A DNA stretch of 32,662 bases from Deltaproteobacteria bacterium (GTDB lineage Bacteria > Desulfobacterota > Desulfomonilia > UBA1062): positions 1 through 32,662 of the forward strand of contig JAFGTK010000197.1 in the NCBI GenBank assembly GCA_016934135.1, given 5' to 3'. The translations under genes and the position numbers were made by a program. Below, piece by piece: positions 1 to 7,618 of the stretch; position 1 is the first letter of the stretch, and each line of letters starts with the position of its first letter. Below the pieces are notes generated by a model. That model made no database searches, was not told the origin of the DNA, and saw only the letters and a program-made list of their open reading frames with translations.

Positions 1-102
1 CTGGTCCTCATCTGCTGCGGATATTGTGTTCACGCTCAGATATGAACCAAGGAAGGCAATGTTTATAACCAGGGCTATGATAAGGATCTTCTTTCCGGTC
101 AT
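1..102 (-). CDS. N-terminus of an exported or membrane-anchored protein next to fliJ (partial)
   Basis: Only the first 34 codons are inside the window; the gene continues past the left edge. The visible protein starts MTGKKILIIALVINIAFLGS and ends at ...ISAADEDQ. It has a short lysine-rich N-terminus, a hydrophobic stretch of roughly residues 6-20, and a possible signal-peptidase site near residues 27-30 (ISA-A). The ATG overlaps the fliJ stop codon as ATGA, so translation is probably coupled to fliJ. In many flagellar operons the gene after fliJ encodes a MotE-like protein with an N-terminal membrane anchor. That identity is an inference from position and topology, because the diagnostic part is outside the window. 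Confidence 0.6.
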   Translation of the reverse strand, partial: MTGKKILIIALVINIAFLGSYLSVNTISAADEDQ

Positions 103-539
103 AGGCTTTCTCCATGGCGTAGGATGGCAATCTCGTCGATAAAGCGCATCTCTGATTTCCTTTGTTTCATGTTATGGCGTTCCTCGTCAATCTCTCTTAG
201 TCTCTCGATGGCCTTGTGTTCCTTCTTTGCCTTGAGCATCTCGCCTCTCCTGAGATCGAGCTGCTTATCCGCAGAGATCAGATTCTTATCAAGCTGTTTG
301 ATGCTGTCTCCCAGAAACGTTATATAATCATGATACTGCCTCATCTGTAATGCGCTCATGCCGGCCTTCATCCTGCTTGTGAGTTCCTTTATCGTTTCAT
401 TCTTTGCTGTAATTTTCAAGTTTTTCAGATTCTCGAGATTAAAGCGGTGCCGCTGAGCCTTTGAGAATTCCTGTTGTGCGATGTTCTCCTTGATCTTGCG
501 TACCTTTAAAAGTGTCTCAAATCGGAAATGAAAACTCAT
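99..539 (-). CDS. fliJ: Flagellar export chaperone/stalk protein FliJ
   Basis: This small, highly charged, almost entirely helical protein (146 aa) has the FliJ N-terminal pattern FxFxxLLxxRxxxE, seen as FHFRFETLLKVRKIKEN, followed by long coiled-coil heptads. FliJ is the soluble stalk of the flagellar type III export ATPase and interacts with FliI and the export gate. An in-frame TTG lies 15 bases upstream and overlaps the fliI stop. I prefer the ATG at 539 because it is preceded by GAGGCAGGT and fits the family N-terminus. Sequence conservation in FliJ is low, so the call rests on the coiled coil, the N-terminal motif and its position after fliI. Confidence 0.88.
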   Translation of the reverse strand: MSFHFRFETLLKVRKIKENIAQQEFSKAQRHRFNLENLKNLKITAKNETIKELTSRMKAGMSALQMRQYHDYITFLGDSIKQLDKNLISADKQLDLRRGEMLKAKKEHKAIERLREIDEERHNMKQRKSEMRFIDEIAILRHGESL

Positions 540-550
540 CGTTACCTGCC

Positions 551-1870
551 TCAACCTGCCTTCTCAAAGATTTCCCTCATCTGCTCCAGGCAATCCTCCA
601 TTGCGACCTTTGTCTCTATTGGCTGTTTGAGAAAGGTATTGATGAAGTTGATATGTGCTATCGCCGTATCGATAGCAGGATTGTTGCCTGAAACATAGGC
701 GCCTATATTGATGAGATCCTTTGCTTCTTCATAAACAGCGCAGAGTTCAAGGATGCGTCTGGCAAGAACGAGGTGTTCCTTATCGACGATATCGTTCATG
801 ACTCTGCTCACGCTGTTGAGGATGTCTATTGCCGGGTAGTGGTTTTTTGCCGCAAGGTCGCGTGACAGGACAATATGTCCGTCCACAATGGACCGGACGC
901 TGTCAGCTACCGGTTCGGTAAAGTCATCGCCCTCGACCAGGACTGTATAGAGACCGGTGATACTGCCTGTTGATGTGTTGTTTCCAACCCTTTCCAGGAG
1001 TTTCGGCAGCTTGGCGAAACATGAGGGCGTATAACCTTTTGTGGTTGGAGGCTCACCGATTGCAAGGCCGATCTCTCTCATGGACATTGCATACCGGGTT
1101 ACCGAATCCATCATGAACAGCACGTCAAGGCCCTGATTCCTGAAGTATTCGGCGATTGTTGTGGCAAGATAGGCTCCACGTATGCGGATAAGCGCAGGCT
1201 GGTCAGAGATGGCGGCTATAACGACGGATTTTTTCAGGCCTTCTTCCCCAAGGTCTTTTTCGATGAATTCCTTGACCTCTCTTCCACGTTCTCCGATGAG
1301 TGCGATTACATTGATGTCAGCCTTGGTATTCCGCGCCATCATACCCAGCAGTACACTCTTTCCAACCCCGCTTCCGGCCATGATTGCCATTCTCTGCCCT
1401 TTGCCGATTGTTGTAATGCCGTTTATTGCAGCGATCCCCAGGTCTAATGGCTCGGTGATCCTTCTCTTTTTCAATGGGTTTGTTCGATTTCCATACAGCG
1501 GCATTTCATGATCGAGTACGAGTGCTCCTTTCCCATCCAATGGGTTGCCCATTCCGTCGATCACTCTGCCAAGAAGATTATCGCCCACCTTTACGGCAGG
1601 ATTGGATTTTCTGGCAACGATCTTGCTGCCCGGGCCGATGCCGTCCAGGTCTCCAAGAGGCATAAGCAATACCCTGTTGTTACGGAAACCGACCACTTCT
1701 GCCATGATGGAATCCTGCATCTGTTTCGAGTAGATCTCGCACATGCCGCCCATGGAACTTCCCGGTCCATGCCCTTCAAGCACCAGCCCCACGATATTGG
1801 TTACCTTGCCACGTACCTGAATGGGCTGGATATCTTTTAAGGGGATGATGAATTTATTCAGATCAGTCAT
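551..1870 (-). CDS. fliI: Flagellum-specific ATPase FliI
   Basis: This is the cytoplasmic ATPase that energises substrate unloading at the flagellar type III export apparatus. The 439 aa length matches the family. It is related to the F1-ATPase beta subunit: an N-terminal beta barrel, then Walker A GSGVGKS at residues 166-172, the LIGERGREV segment at 191-199, and Walker B DVLFMMDS ending around D255, followed by VTRYAMSMREIGLAIGEPP, which is diagnostic of FliI/SctN. A C-terminal helical domain follows. Flagellar neighbours on both sides separate it from virulence-type SctN. The start overlaps the fliH stop by 8 bases, which suggests translational coupling with its regulator FliH. Confidence 0.98.
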   Translation of the reverse strand: MTDLNKFIIPLKDIQPIQVRGKVTNIVGLVLEGHGPGSSMGGMCEIYSKQMQDSIMAEVVGFRNNRVLLMPLGDLDGIGPGSKIVARKSNPAVKVGDNLLGRVIDGMGNPLDGKGALVLDHEMPLYGNRTNPLKKRRITEPLDLGIAAINGITTIGKGQRMAIMAGSGVGKSVLLGMMARNTKADINVIALIGERGREVKEFIEKDLGEEGLKKSVVIAAISDQPALIRIRGAYLATTIAEYFRNQGLDVLFMMDSVTRYAMSMREIGLAIGEPPTTKGYTPSCFAKLPKLLERVGNNTSTGSITGLYTVLVEGDDFTEPVADSVRSIVDGHIVLSRDLAAKNHYPAIDILNSVSRVMNDIVDKEHLVLARRILELCAVYEEAKDLINIGAYVSGNNPAIDTAIAHINFINTFLKQPIETKVAMEDCLEQMREIFEKAG

Positions 1871-2519
1871 TTTCGCTCAGAACATCCTTCATATGATCAA
1901 TCTGAGACCTGATGGTAGCATCAATTTCTCCGAACTCGGTATCGATAATGACCCCGCCGCGATCAATAGAGGTGTCTTCTATCACGTGGATCTGTTTTCT
2001 CCCGGAAAGACTGTTTTTAAGAATTGTTTCTATCTCCCGTATGTATTCGAAATCAGAGGGATGGAGTCTCAGCCGTATGTCATCGGTCTCCAAGAGGTGA
2101 TTGGCTGCAGCCCTTACGGTATCCAGTATGATGTCAGGTGAGAACTGAATGGATCTGTGAACAATCTTTTCTGTAATGAGAAATATGATCTCAAGGAGTT
2201 GATGCTGGTGTTTTTCAATAATGGACGCTCTCATGGATGCTATCTCATCTATCGCATTCCTGAATGTGTCAAAGAGCGGTTCGATCTTTTTTATGGCTAT
2301 CTTACGTCCCTCGGCCTGTCCTTTTTCAATGCCGGAATTATAGGCCTGCATCTCGATCGCCTCTTTTTTCGACCTTGCCTTTCTGATAATGTCTTCAGCC
2401 TCTTTGGCAGCCTCTTCTGCTTTACTCAGTTTTCCCTTCTGGCCCATATCCTGAATATCATAAGGGGTGACAGAGCAGTTCTTGGCGCTCTTGTCCTTGA
2501 GTATCTTAGACGAGGACAT
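1863..2519 (-). CDS. fliH: Flagellar assembly protein FliH (FliI regulator)
   Basis: FliH binds and restrains FliI and tethers it to the C-ring. The protein has an alanine/glutamate/lysine-rich coiled coil at about residues 35-75 and a C-terminal domain ending in GGVIIDTEFGEIDATIRSQ, the signature of FliH/SctL. The frame stays open upstream to a TTG at 2540, but the ATG at 2519 is better placed, with GGAGGAAAGGGTGGAGAAG just ahead. That site lies inside the fliG 3' end, giving a 14-base overlap. The length is 218 aa, normal for the family. N-terminal sequence is poorly conserved, so the exact start is the least certain part. Confidence 0.92.
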   Translation of the reverse strand: MSSSKILKDKSAKNCSVTPYDIQDMGQKGKLSKAEEAAKEAEDIIRKARSKKEAIEMQAYNSGIEKGQAEGRKIAIKKIEPLFDTFRNAIDEIASMRASIIEKHQHQLLEIIFLITEKIVHRSIQFSPDIILDTVRAAANHLLETDDIRLRLHPSDFEYIREIETILKNSLSGRKQIHVIEDTSIDRGGVIIDTEFGEIDATIRSQIDHMKDVLSEND

Positions 2520-3525
2520 CTTCTCCACCCTTTCCTCCAATAACTATCTTGCCGGCTGCTTCGAGCTTTCTTACAACACGCACGATGATCTGCTGTGCAT
2601 TCTCCACGTCAGAGAGTTTTACAGGCCCCATTGCCTCCATGTCGTCAACAAGCATTTCAGATGCGCGTGAAGACATGTTTTTCAGGATAAGATCCTTCAT
2701 GGCATCGCTTGCCGTTTTCAGAGCCAGACACAGGTCTTCGTTGGTGATCTCCTTGAGGATGGTCTGAATTCCGCGGTTATCGATGTGGGCAATATCCTCG
2801 AATACGAACATCTTCTGCCTGATACCTTCAGCAAGATCGGCATCTATCTCCTCGAGCGAGGCAAAGATATTGTTTTCTGTTGTATGGTCAATCTGGTTCA
2901 TTATCTCTGCTACGGTTTCAATCCCGCCGAGTTTTTTGCTCTCTGTCGATCCCATGGCCTCGATCTCTTTTTTCAGAACACCGTCAATGTCCTCGATGAT
3001 TCCAGAAGGAACCAAGCCCAGATTGGCCATCCTGTAGATAATCTCGGGCTGGAGCTTTTCGGGCAGTTCCCTGATGATCTGTGCTGCTTTTGTAAAATCG
3101 AGGTGTGCCAGGACCAGAGCAATTGTCTGCGGGTGTTCTCCCTTGAGGTAATCCACCAGCAGCAGGGGATCAACCCCTCTGAGCGATGAAAAGGCAGCGG
3201 TATCCGTGGCCTGTGTTATGGATTCGATAATGGGTTGTGCCTTGTCGTCACCCAGTGCCGAGATAAGGGCGTCCCTTAGATAATCCATCCCTTTGCCTGT
3301 TATCCCGCTTACCTCGGAGGTCTTTTTCTGAAATTCGTCCATGATCTCCTGTACAGTAACCGAAGGGATTGTCACATCATCGAGATTGGCCATACGTTTT
3401 CCGAGCAGCTTGATCTCGTATTCGGTCAACCCTCTGAATACGTGCTGGGAGAATTCATCACCCATTGCCATAAGGAAGATTGCAGCCTTTTGCGGACCGT
3501 CGATTCTACTGATCTTTGCCATCAT
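2506..3525 (-). CDS. fliG: Flagellar motor switch protein FliG
   Basis: FliG is the C-ring component that couples stator ion flow to rotation and sits on the MS-ring. The 339 aa protein shows the three FliG domains. The middle domain carries the EHPQTIALVLAHL motif at residues 130-142. The C-terminal domain ends with DDMEAMGPVKLSDVENAQQ and an IVRVVRKLEAAGKI helix, which contains the charged torque-helix residues. The ATG overlaps the fliF stop (ATGATGG), with AGGAG a few bases upstream, so either of two adjacent ATGs could be used. Operon order fliF-fliG-fliH matches most bacteria. Confidence 0.98.
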   Translation of the reverse strand: MMAKISRIDGPQKAAIFLMAMGDEFSQHVFRGLTEYEIKLLGKRMANLDDVTIPSVTVQEIMDEFQKKTSEVSGITGKGMDYLRDALISALGDDKAQPIIESITQATDTAAFSSLRGVDPLLLVDYLKGEHPQTIALVLAHLDFTKAAQIIRELPEKLQPEIIYRMANLGLVPSGIIEDIDGVLKKEIEAMGSTESKKLGGIETVAEIMNQIDHTTENNIFASLEEIDADLAEGIRQKMFVFEDIAHIDNRGIQTILKEITNEDLCLALKTASDAMKDLILKNMSSRASEMLVDDMEAMGPVKLSDVENAQQIIVRVVRKLEAAGKIVIGGKGGEDVLV

Positions 3526-5141
3526 ATGCTCTCCTGCAGCCAGGATTTTACAACAGCAGTGGCAGTACCCATATCATCCTTTGTGACCTTTTCGATCATC
3601 TTTCTCTTTCCTCTGACTGCCATTTTCATCTCATCACTCTTTGCAATAGCCTCTATCTGAGGGATATCTTCAGCCTCAATCTCTTCGGTTTCTTCGGATG
3701 ATATGGCCCTTTGCTTATCCGAGACCTTTTCAACAATCCTGACCGATTTGAACAACCACCGAAGCAGGGGACGAATAACGAAGAGCAGTACAAGTAGCGT
3801 GATAAGAAGGAATACAACCGGTTTCAGGATAGATACTATGAAATCCTGCTTTTTCGCCTTTGCTGAGAGTTCTTCAATATCGGTATTTTCCTGTGCAAAG
3901 GGCATGCATGAGACAGAAATTGTATCTTCCCTGTCTGTGCTGAACCCTACGGCATGGCGTACAGCATCCTCAATCCCCTTGAGCTCTTCTGCCTGACGCG
4001 GCACAAAGACCTGGTTTCCTGTGTCATCTGTCTTGTATTGTCCATCCACGACCACCGATATGGTCAATCGGGTGATGTTTCCCGGAGACTGTATGCGTTC
4101 GATCTGGTTTCTTCCTATCTCATAGTTACGGACAATATTGGAACCGCCTGAACTGGCATTTGCAGGTATTGCTCCCGGTCCTCCTCTTCCGGTAGGAAGG
4201 TTTGACTGGACACCTGCAATGCCGCCGGTTATCCTGTCTCCTCCGGAGAATTCATTCTTGAGCTCCTCGCTCCTTATTACCTGCATTTCCGGATCATAGG
4301 AGTCTTCCACTCTTTTTACCATATCCATGTTGATATCCGCACTTACCTTTACAATGGCCCCCGATGGTCCAACGATCTTTTCAAGAAGATCCTGGGCACG
4401 AGACTGGAGCATGTTTTCTATCCCGTGTTTGACATCGAGATAGTTGCTTGCAAGCGATATGGCCTGAGACTCATCCCTGCCCTCGAAAAGGACCTTGCCG
4501 CTGATATCCACAATGCTGACGTTCTCGGTTTCCAGCCCGCGTACAGACTTTGCTATGAGATATACGATCCCCTGTACCTGCCCCGGGTTGATCTTGCGGC
4601 CCTGTTTCGGCTTTATTACAATGGATGCTTTGGCCGGTTTTTCATCCTCGATGAAGATGCTCTCTTTCGGCATGGCAATATGTACCCTTGCATAGTCCAC
4701 CTCTTCAAGGGACATAATGGTGTTTGCCAGTTCATTCTGCAGAGCCCTCTGATAGTTGATCTTCTGTACGAATTCCGAGGTGGAAAAACCTGTCTCGTCA
4801 AACAGGGCAAAGCCTTTTCCCACTCCCCCCTTGGGGAGACCCTGTGAAGCGAGACTCAGTCTTGTCTCGTATACGTTTTCCTCAGGTATCATGACGGCAG
4901 TCCCGCCTTTTGTGAGTTTGTACGGGGTGCGGTTTTCCTTTAAGTGCTGAACAATGAGTGATGCATCGGCCTCATCCAGATCAGTAAAGAGGTACTGGTA
5001 TGTCGGCGCAATGGTCCACATCAGGGTTACAGAAATCACGGCGGCGGCAAGACCTATTACTGCAAACAGGCCAAATCTCTGGCCCATGCTCATGCTCGTA
5101 AACCGTTTTATCAGTTGGGAGAACAGGTTATCAATATTCAT
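3522..5141 (-). CDS. fliF: Flagellar MS-ring protein FliF
   Basis: FliF forms the membrane MS-ring that nucleates basal-body assembly. The 539 aa protein has an N-terminal membrane segment at about residues 23-44 and a YscJ/FliF secretin-like domain with the conserved LASQGLPKGGVGKGFALFD stretch. A variable periplasmic region rich in Gly/Pro/Ser follows (GGIAGVQSNLPTGRGGPGA), then a second membrane segment near residues 437-460 (VVFLLITLLVLLFVI). The acidic cytoplasmic tail would bind FliG. The start overlaps the fliE stop as ATGA. The length is typical. Confidence 0.98.
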   Translation of the reverse strand: MNIDNLFSQLIKRFTSMSMGQRFGLFAVIGLAAAVISVTLMWTIAPTYQYLFTDLDEADASLIVQHLKENRTPYKLTKGGTAVMIPEENVYETRLSLASQGLPKGGVGKGFALFDETGFSTSEFVQKINYQRALQNELANTIMSLEEVDYARVHIAMPKESIFIEDEKPAKASIVIKPKQGRKINPGQVQGIVYLIAKSVRGLETENVSIVDISGKVLFEGRDESQAISLASNYLDVKHGIENMLQSRAQDLLEKIVGPSGAIVKVSADINMDMVKRVEDSYDPEMQVIRSEELKNEFSGGDRITGGIAGVQSNLPTGRGGPGAIPANASSGGSNIVRNYEIGRNQIERIQSPGNITRLTISVVVDGQYKTDDTGNQVFVPRQAEELKGIEDAVRHAVGFSTDREDTISVSCMPFAQENTDIEELSAKAKKQDFIVSILKPVVFLLITLLVLLFVIRPLLRWLFKSVRIVEKVSDKQRAISSEETEEIEAEDIPQIEAIAKSDEMKMAVRGKRKMIEKVTKDDMGTATAVVKSWLQESI

Positions 5142-5428
5142 CGTAATTGCAGCAGCTGTTTATAGCCGTCTATGAGTTTGTTGGTCGCGGAGATCAGAAG
5201 ACGGACACTGATATCAGCCTTCTGCATGGAAACCATTGCCTCATGGATATTTAATGATTTACCCTGCGCCAGGTCAACGGCCATCTTTTCGGATTCTTTT
5301 GCCCTGGCATTTGTTTCCAGTATAACATCCTTGAGGGTGTCGGAAAAATTCGTCTGCGTGTCCTTGCTGTTGCTTTTGGCGGTCCGGTCTGTGCCGAGTT
5401 GTGTGAAATCAGAGGGATCGATACGCAT
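5138..5428 (-). CDS. fliE: Flagellar hook-basal body junction protein FliE
   Basis: FliE joins the MS-ring to the proximal rod and is exported early. The small protein (96 aa from the second ATG) has an N-terminal unstructured part (DPSDFTQLG...) and the family's C-terminal helices, with NIHEAMVSMQKADISVRLLISATNKLIDGYKQLLQLR at the end. The HEAMVSMQKADIS segment is characteristic. Two tandem ATGs overlap the flgC stop (TAATGATG). GGGAGG lies only 2 bases before the first and 5 before the second, so I chose the second. The downstream fliF ATG overlaps this stop codon. Confidence 0.95.
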   Translation of the reverse strand: MRIDPSDFTQLGTDRTAKSNSKDTQTNFSDTLKDVILETNARAKESEKMAVDLAQGKSLNIHEAMVSMQKADISVRLLISATNKLIDGYKQLLQLR

Positions 5429-5430
5429 CA

Positions 5431-5832
5431 TTACCTCCCTATAGACAGGGCCTTAAGCGCCATGTCCTTCTGTGCCTTGATAGCTGCCGTATTGGCTTCA
5501 AACGCCCTTGTTGCCCCGACCATGTCGACCATTTCCTCCATGATATTCACATTGGGCATGGTCACATAACCATCCTCATCTGCATCAGGATTGCCGGGGT
5601 CAAAAATACGGTTTCCTTGTGCGGGGTCTTCCACGATATCTTCGACCTCTACGCTGGAAAGCTCTTGTTCAAACGAATTTTCCCGGAAGATCACATCCCT
5701 GCGCCTGTAGGGGCCGCCTTCTGCCGTTCTCGTGGTGTTGGCATTAGCGATGTTGGATGAAATGATGTTCATCCTTGTTCTCTGTGCCCTCATTCCGCTG
5801 GCGCTGATATCCATTGCAGTGAAAAGGTCCAT
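5431..5832 (-). CDS. flgC: Flagellar proximal rod protein FlgC
   Basis: This is a proximal rod component of the flagellar basal body, exported without a cleavable signal peptide. The 133 aa protein begins MDLFTAMDISASGMRAQRTR and continues MNIISSNIANANTTRTAEGGPYRRRDVIF, the classical rod-protein N-terminus with an SSNIANANT motif. The C-terminal helix MVDMVGATRAFEANTAAIKAQKDM is the matching conserved segment. Its start forms a TAATG overlap with the flgB stop, and AAGAGG lies 9 bases ahead. It belongs to the same operon as flgB and fliE. Confidence 0.98.
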   Translation of the reverse strand: MDLFTAMDISASGMRAQRTRMNIISSNIANANTTRTAEGGPYRRRDVIFRENSFEQELSSVEVEDIVEDPAQGNRIFDPGNPDADEDGYVTMPNVNIMEEMVDMVGATRAFEANTAAIKAQKDMALKALSIGR

Positions 5833-6218
5833 TACTGAATACCTCTTATAGCCTCTTTCAAGGCATCAAGTTTTCCCTGAATCATCTGGGCTGATGCACT
5901 GTAGAGCAGGTGATTCTGTGAAAGTTTCATCATCTCCCTGTCAATGTCAACCGTGTTGGAATCATTCCCTATTCTGGAAAAGGGATCATCTTTGACCGCA
6001 TAATCCGGGCTGTTTTCCGCAGATCCGGTAATGTGTTTCGGATTTGTAGCCGACATAGCCATCTCTCTGGAAAGTTCTTTTTCAAAAGCCACTTCCTTTG
6101 CCGTAAATCCGGGGGTGTCTGCATTGGCAATGTTACTGGAAATTATTCCCTGCCTGAAGAGATGATAATTCATGGCCGATGTTAGTTCAGTTAAGGTTTT
6201 TCCAAATATTCCTGCCAT
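5832..6218 (-). CDS. flgB: Flagellar proximal rod protein FlgB
   Basis: FlgB is the proximal rod protein and the first gene of the flagellar operon here. The 128 aa protein carries HLFRQGIISSNIANADTPGFTAKEVAFEKEL, the FlgB signature, and a C-terminal DREMMKLSQNHLLYSASAQM helix. A TTG-started extension of six codons is possible, but the ATG at 6218 has an ideal GGAGG five bases upstream. A consensus sigma-54 promoter lies 24-39 bases upstream and would give a leader of only about a dozen bases. Confidence 0.97.
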   Translation of the reverse strand: MAGIFGKTLTELTSAMNYHLFRQGIISSNIANADTPGFTAKEVAFEKELSREMAMSATNPKHITGSAENSPDYAVKDDPFSRIGNDSNTVDIDREMMKLSQNHLLYSASAQMIQGKLDALKEAIRGIQ

Positions 6219-6241
6219 GGTGCCCTCCTTGCACAAGAATA

Positions 6242-6257
6242 AGCAATACTCGTACCA
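6242..6257 (-). promoter_or_regulatory. Sigma-54 (-24/-12) promoter of the flgB-fliJ operon
   Basis: On the minus strand the sequence reads TGGTACGAGTATTGCT. It matches the sigma-54 consensus TGGYACRNNNNTTGCW at every specified base, with the GG and GC dinucleotides 10 bases apart. It sits in the 56-base gap between the stop of the sigma-54 activator gene and the flgB start, pointing into flgB. Transcription would begin about 12-14 bases before the flgB ATG, just ahead of the GGAGG. Sigma-54 control of middle flagellar genes is well established in several proteobacteria; that this particular neighbour is the activator is inferred. Confidence 0.88.
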
Positions 6258-6274
6258 ATGAGCAAATCCACTGT

Positions 6275-7612
6275 TTATGAGGCGTTATAAGGTAAACCGT
6301 TCGATGTTTTGACCGATAGAGCGTCGGAAAATTGACCTTTTTCCGTATATTCGTTAAGTTTGTTTCTCAGTGTCCGTATGCTGATACCCAGCAGAGTTGC
6401 AGCTTTGGTTCGGTTTCCGTCGACATGATCAAGGGTTGACAGGATGAGCCCTCTCTCCATCTCATGGATAGTTGTACCGACTGAAGCAGTCTTTTCGGGT
6501 GCGGTATTCATGTCCATCCCAAGCATGATGTTCTCAGCCGATAGCTGATCTCCATCCGTCAGGATCATGGCGCGTTCAACAGCATTTTCAAGCTCTCTGA
6601 CATTGCCAGGCCATGAGTATTCAGTGAGGGTGTCTTTTGCCCCCTGGGTCAGAATCTTTTCTCCGATCTGTTCTCTCAGGGCGATCTTGGTGATAAAATG
6701 CATTGCCAGAGGGATGATATCGTTTTTCCTGGCGCGCAGCGGCGGTACCTTGATCGGAATGACATTGAGACGGAAATAGAGGTCGTTCCTGAATCGGCCA
6801 TCCCTGATCTCATCCTCTATGGCCCTGTTTGTGGTTGCGATTACCCTGAAGTCAACGGATATTGGAGAGCTTGATCCGACCCGGTCGATCTGTTTTTCCT
6901 GGAGCACGCGCAGTAGTTTTGCCTGGAGTCCCAGGCTGACTTCGGTTATCTCGTCAAGGAGTATGGTCCCACCCCCTGCAAGTTCGAACTTGCCGAGGCG
7001 CGTTGCATATGCTCCGGTAAAGGCACCTTTTTCAAATCCGAAAAGCTCGCTTTCCAGGAGCGTATCAGGTATGGCTGCAAGGTTGATTCCCACATACGGC
7101 CCGGCATTTCTCTTGCTGTGTTTGTGAATATACCTGGCGATAATCTCTTTGCCGGTCCCTGATTCCCCCTGAATAAACACCGGTGCCTGGGTTGGGGCAA
7201 CCTTGTGTATGATCTCCAGGATCCTTTTCATGCTCTGGTCTGCCGTGATGAAGGTTCCCTTGTCAGGATGGTCCTGTTTTTTCGGTGAGGTCAAAAGTGC
7301 TGAGATAATCTGCCTGATGTCGTTTGCCATAAACGGCTTTTTGAGGTAATGCGTTGCGCCGATGTTAAGACATGCGGTTGCATCACCGAATCCGATGGCA
7401 ACAATTTCGATGTTCGGGTACACCTGTTTGGTGCCTTCGATAACATCGGTGTAATCATCTGATATAACGGCAATATTATGTGATTTAGGATCGATTGATC
7501 CAAGAAACTTATCCTTGTTGGTAAACGGGCAGGGTGATTCTCCCATATCGCCTATAAGATCGGTAAGAATATCTACGATGGATTTATCCGGATCAAGTAT
7601 GGCTATGGACAT
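6275..7612 (-). CDS. Flagellar sigma-54-dependent response regulator (FlrC/FlbD-like)
   Basis: This 445 aa activator has a receiver-like N-terminus (residues 1-108), a sigma-54 AAA+ domain with Walker A GESGTGKE at 149-156, the sigma-54-contacting GAFTGA loop at 196-201 and Walker B GGTILLDE ending at E221. A C-terminal Fis-type helix-turn-helix follows (DGNRTKAATLLGISIRTLRNKL). The receiver looks degenerate: the acidic pair D7/D9 and the Lys near residue 91 (YLKKPF) are present, but the phosphoacceptor strand reads AVISDDYTD and the usual Thr/Ser position after strand 4 is Gly. The gene lies six bases after the TPR gene and immediately before the sigma-54 promoter of flgB. It most likely activates flagellar genes. 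No partner kinase is in the window. Confidence 0.9.
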   Translation of the reverse strand: MSIAILDPDKSIVDILTDLIGDMGESPCPFTNKDKFLGSIDPKSHNIAVISDDYTDVIEGTKQVYPNIEIVAIGFGDATACLNIGATHYLKKPFMANDIRQIISALLTSPKKQDHPDKGTFITADQSMKRILEIIHKVAPTQAPVFIQGESGTGKEIIARYIHKHSKRNAGPYVGINLAAIPDTLLESELFGFEKGAFTGAYATRLGKFELAGGGTILLDEITEVSLGLQAKLLRVLQEKQIDRVGSSSPISVDFRVIATTNRAIEDEIRDGRFRNDLYFRLNVIPIKVPPLRARKNDIIPLAMHFITKIALREQIGEKILTQGAKDTLTEYSWPGNVRELENAVERAMILTDGDQLSAENIMLGMDMNTAPEKTASVGTTIHEMERGLILSTLDHVDGNRTKAATLLGISIRTLRNKLNEYTEKGQFSDALSVKTSNGLPYNAS

Positions 7613-7618
7613 GGTATG

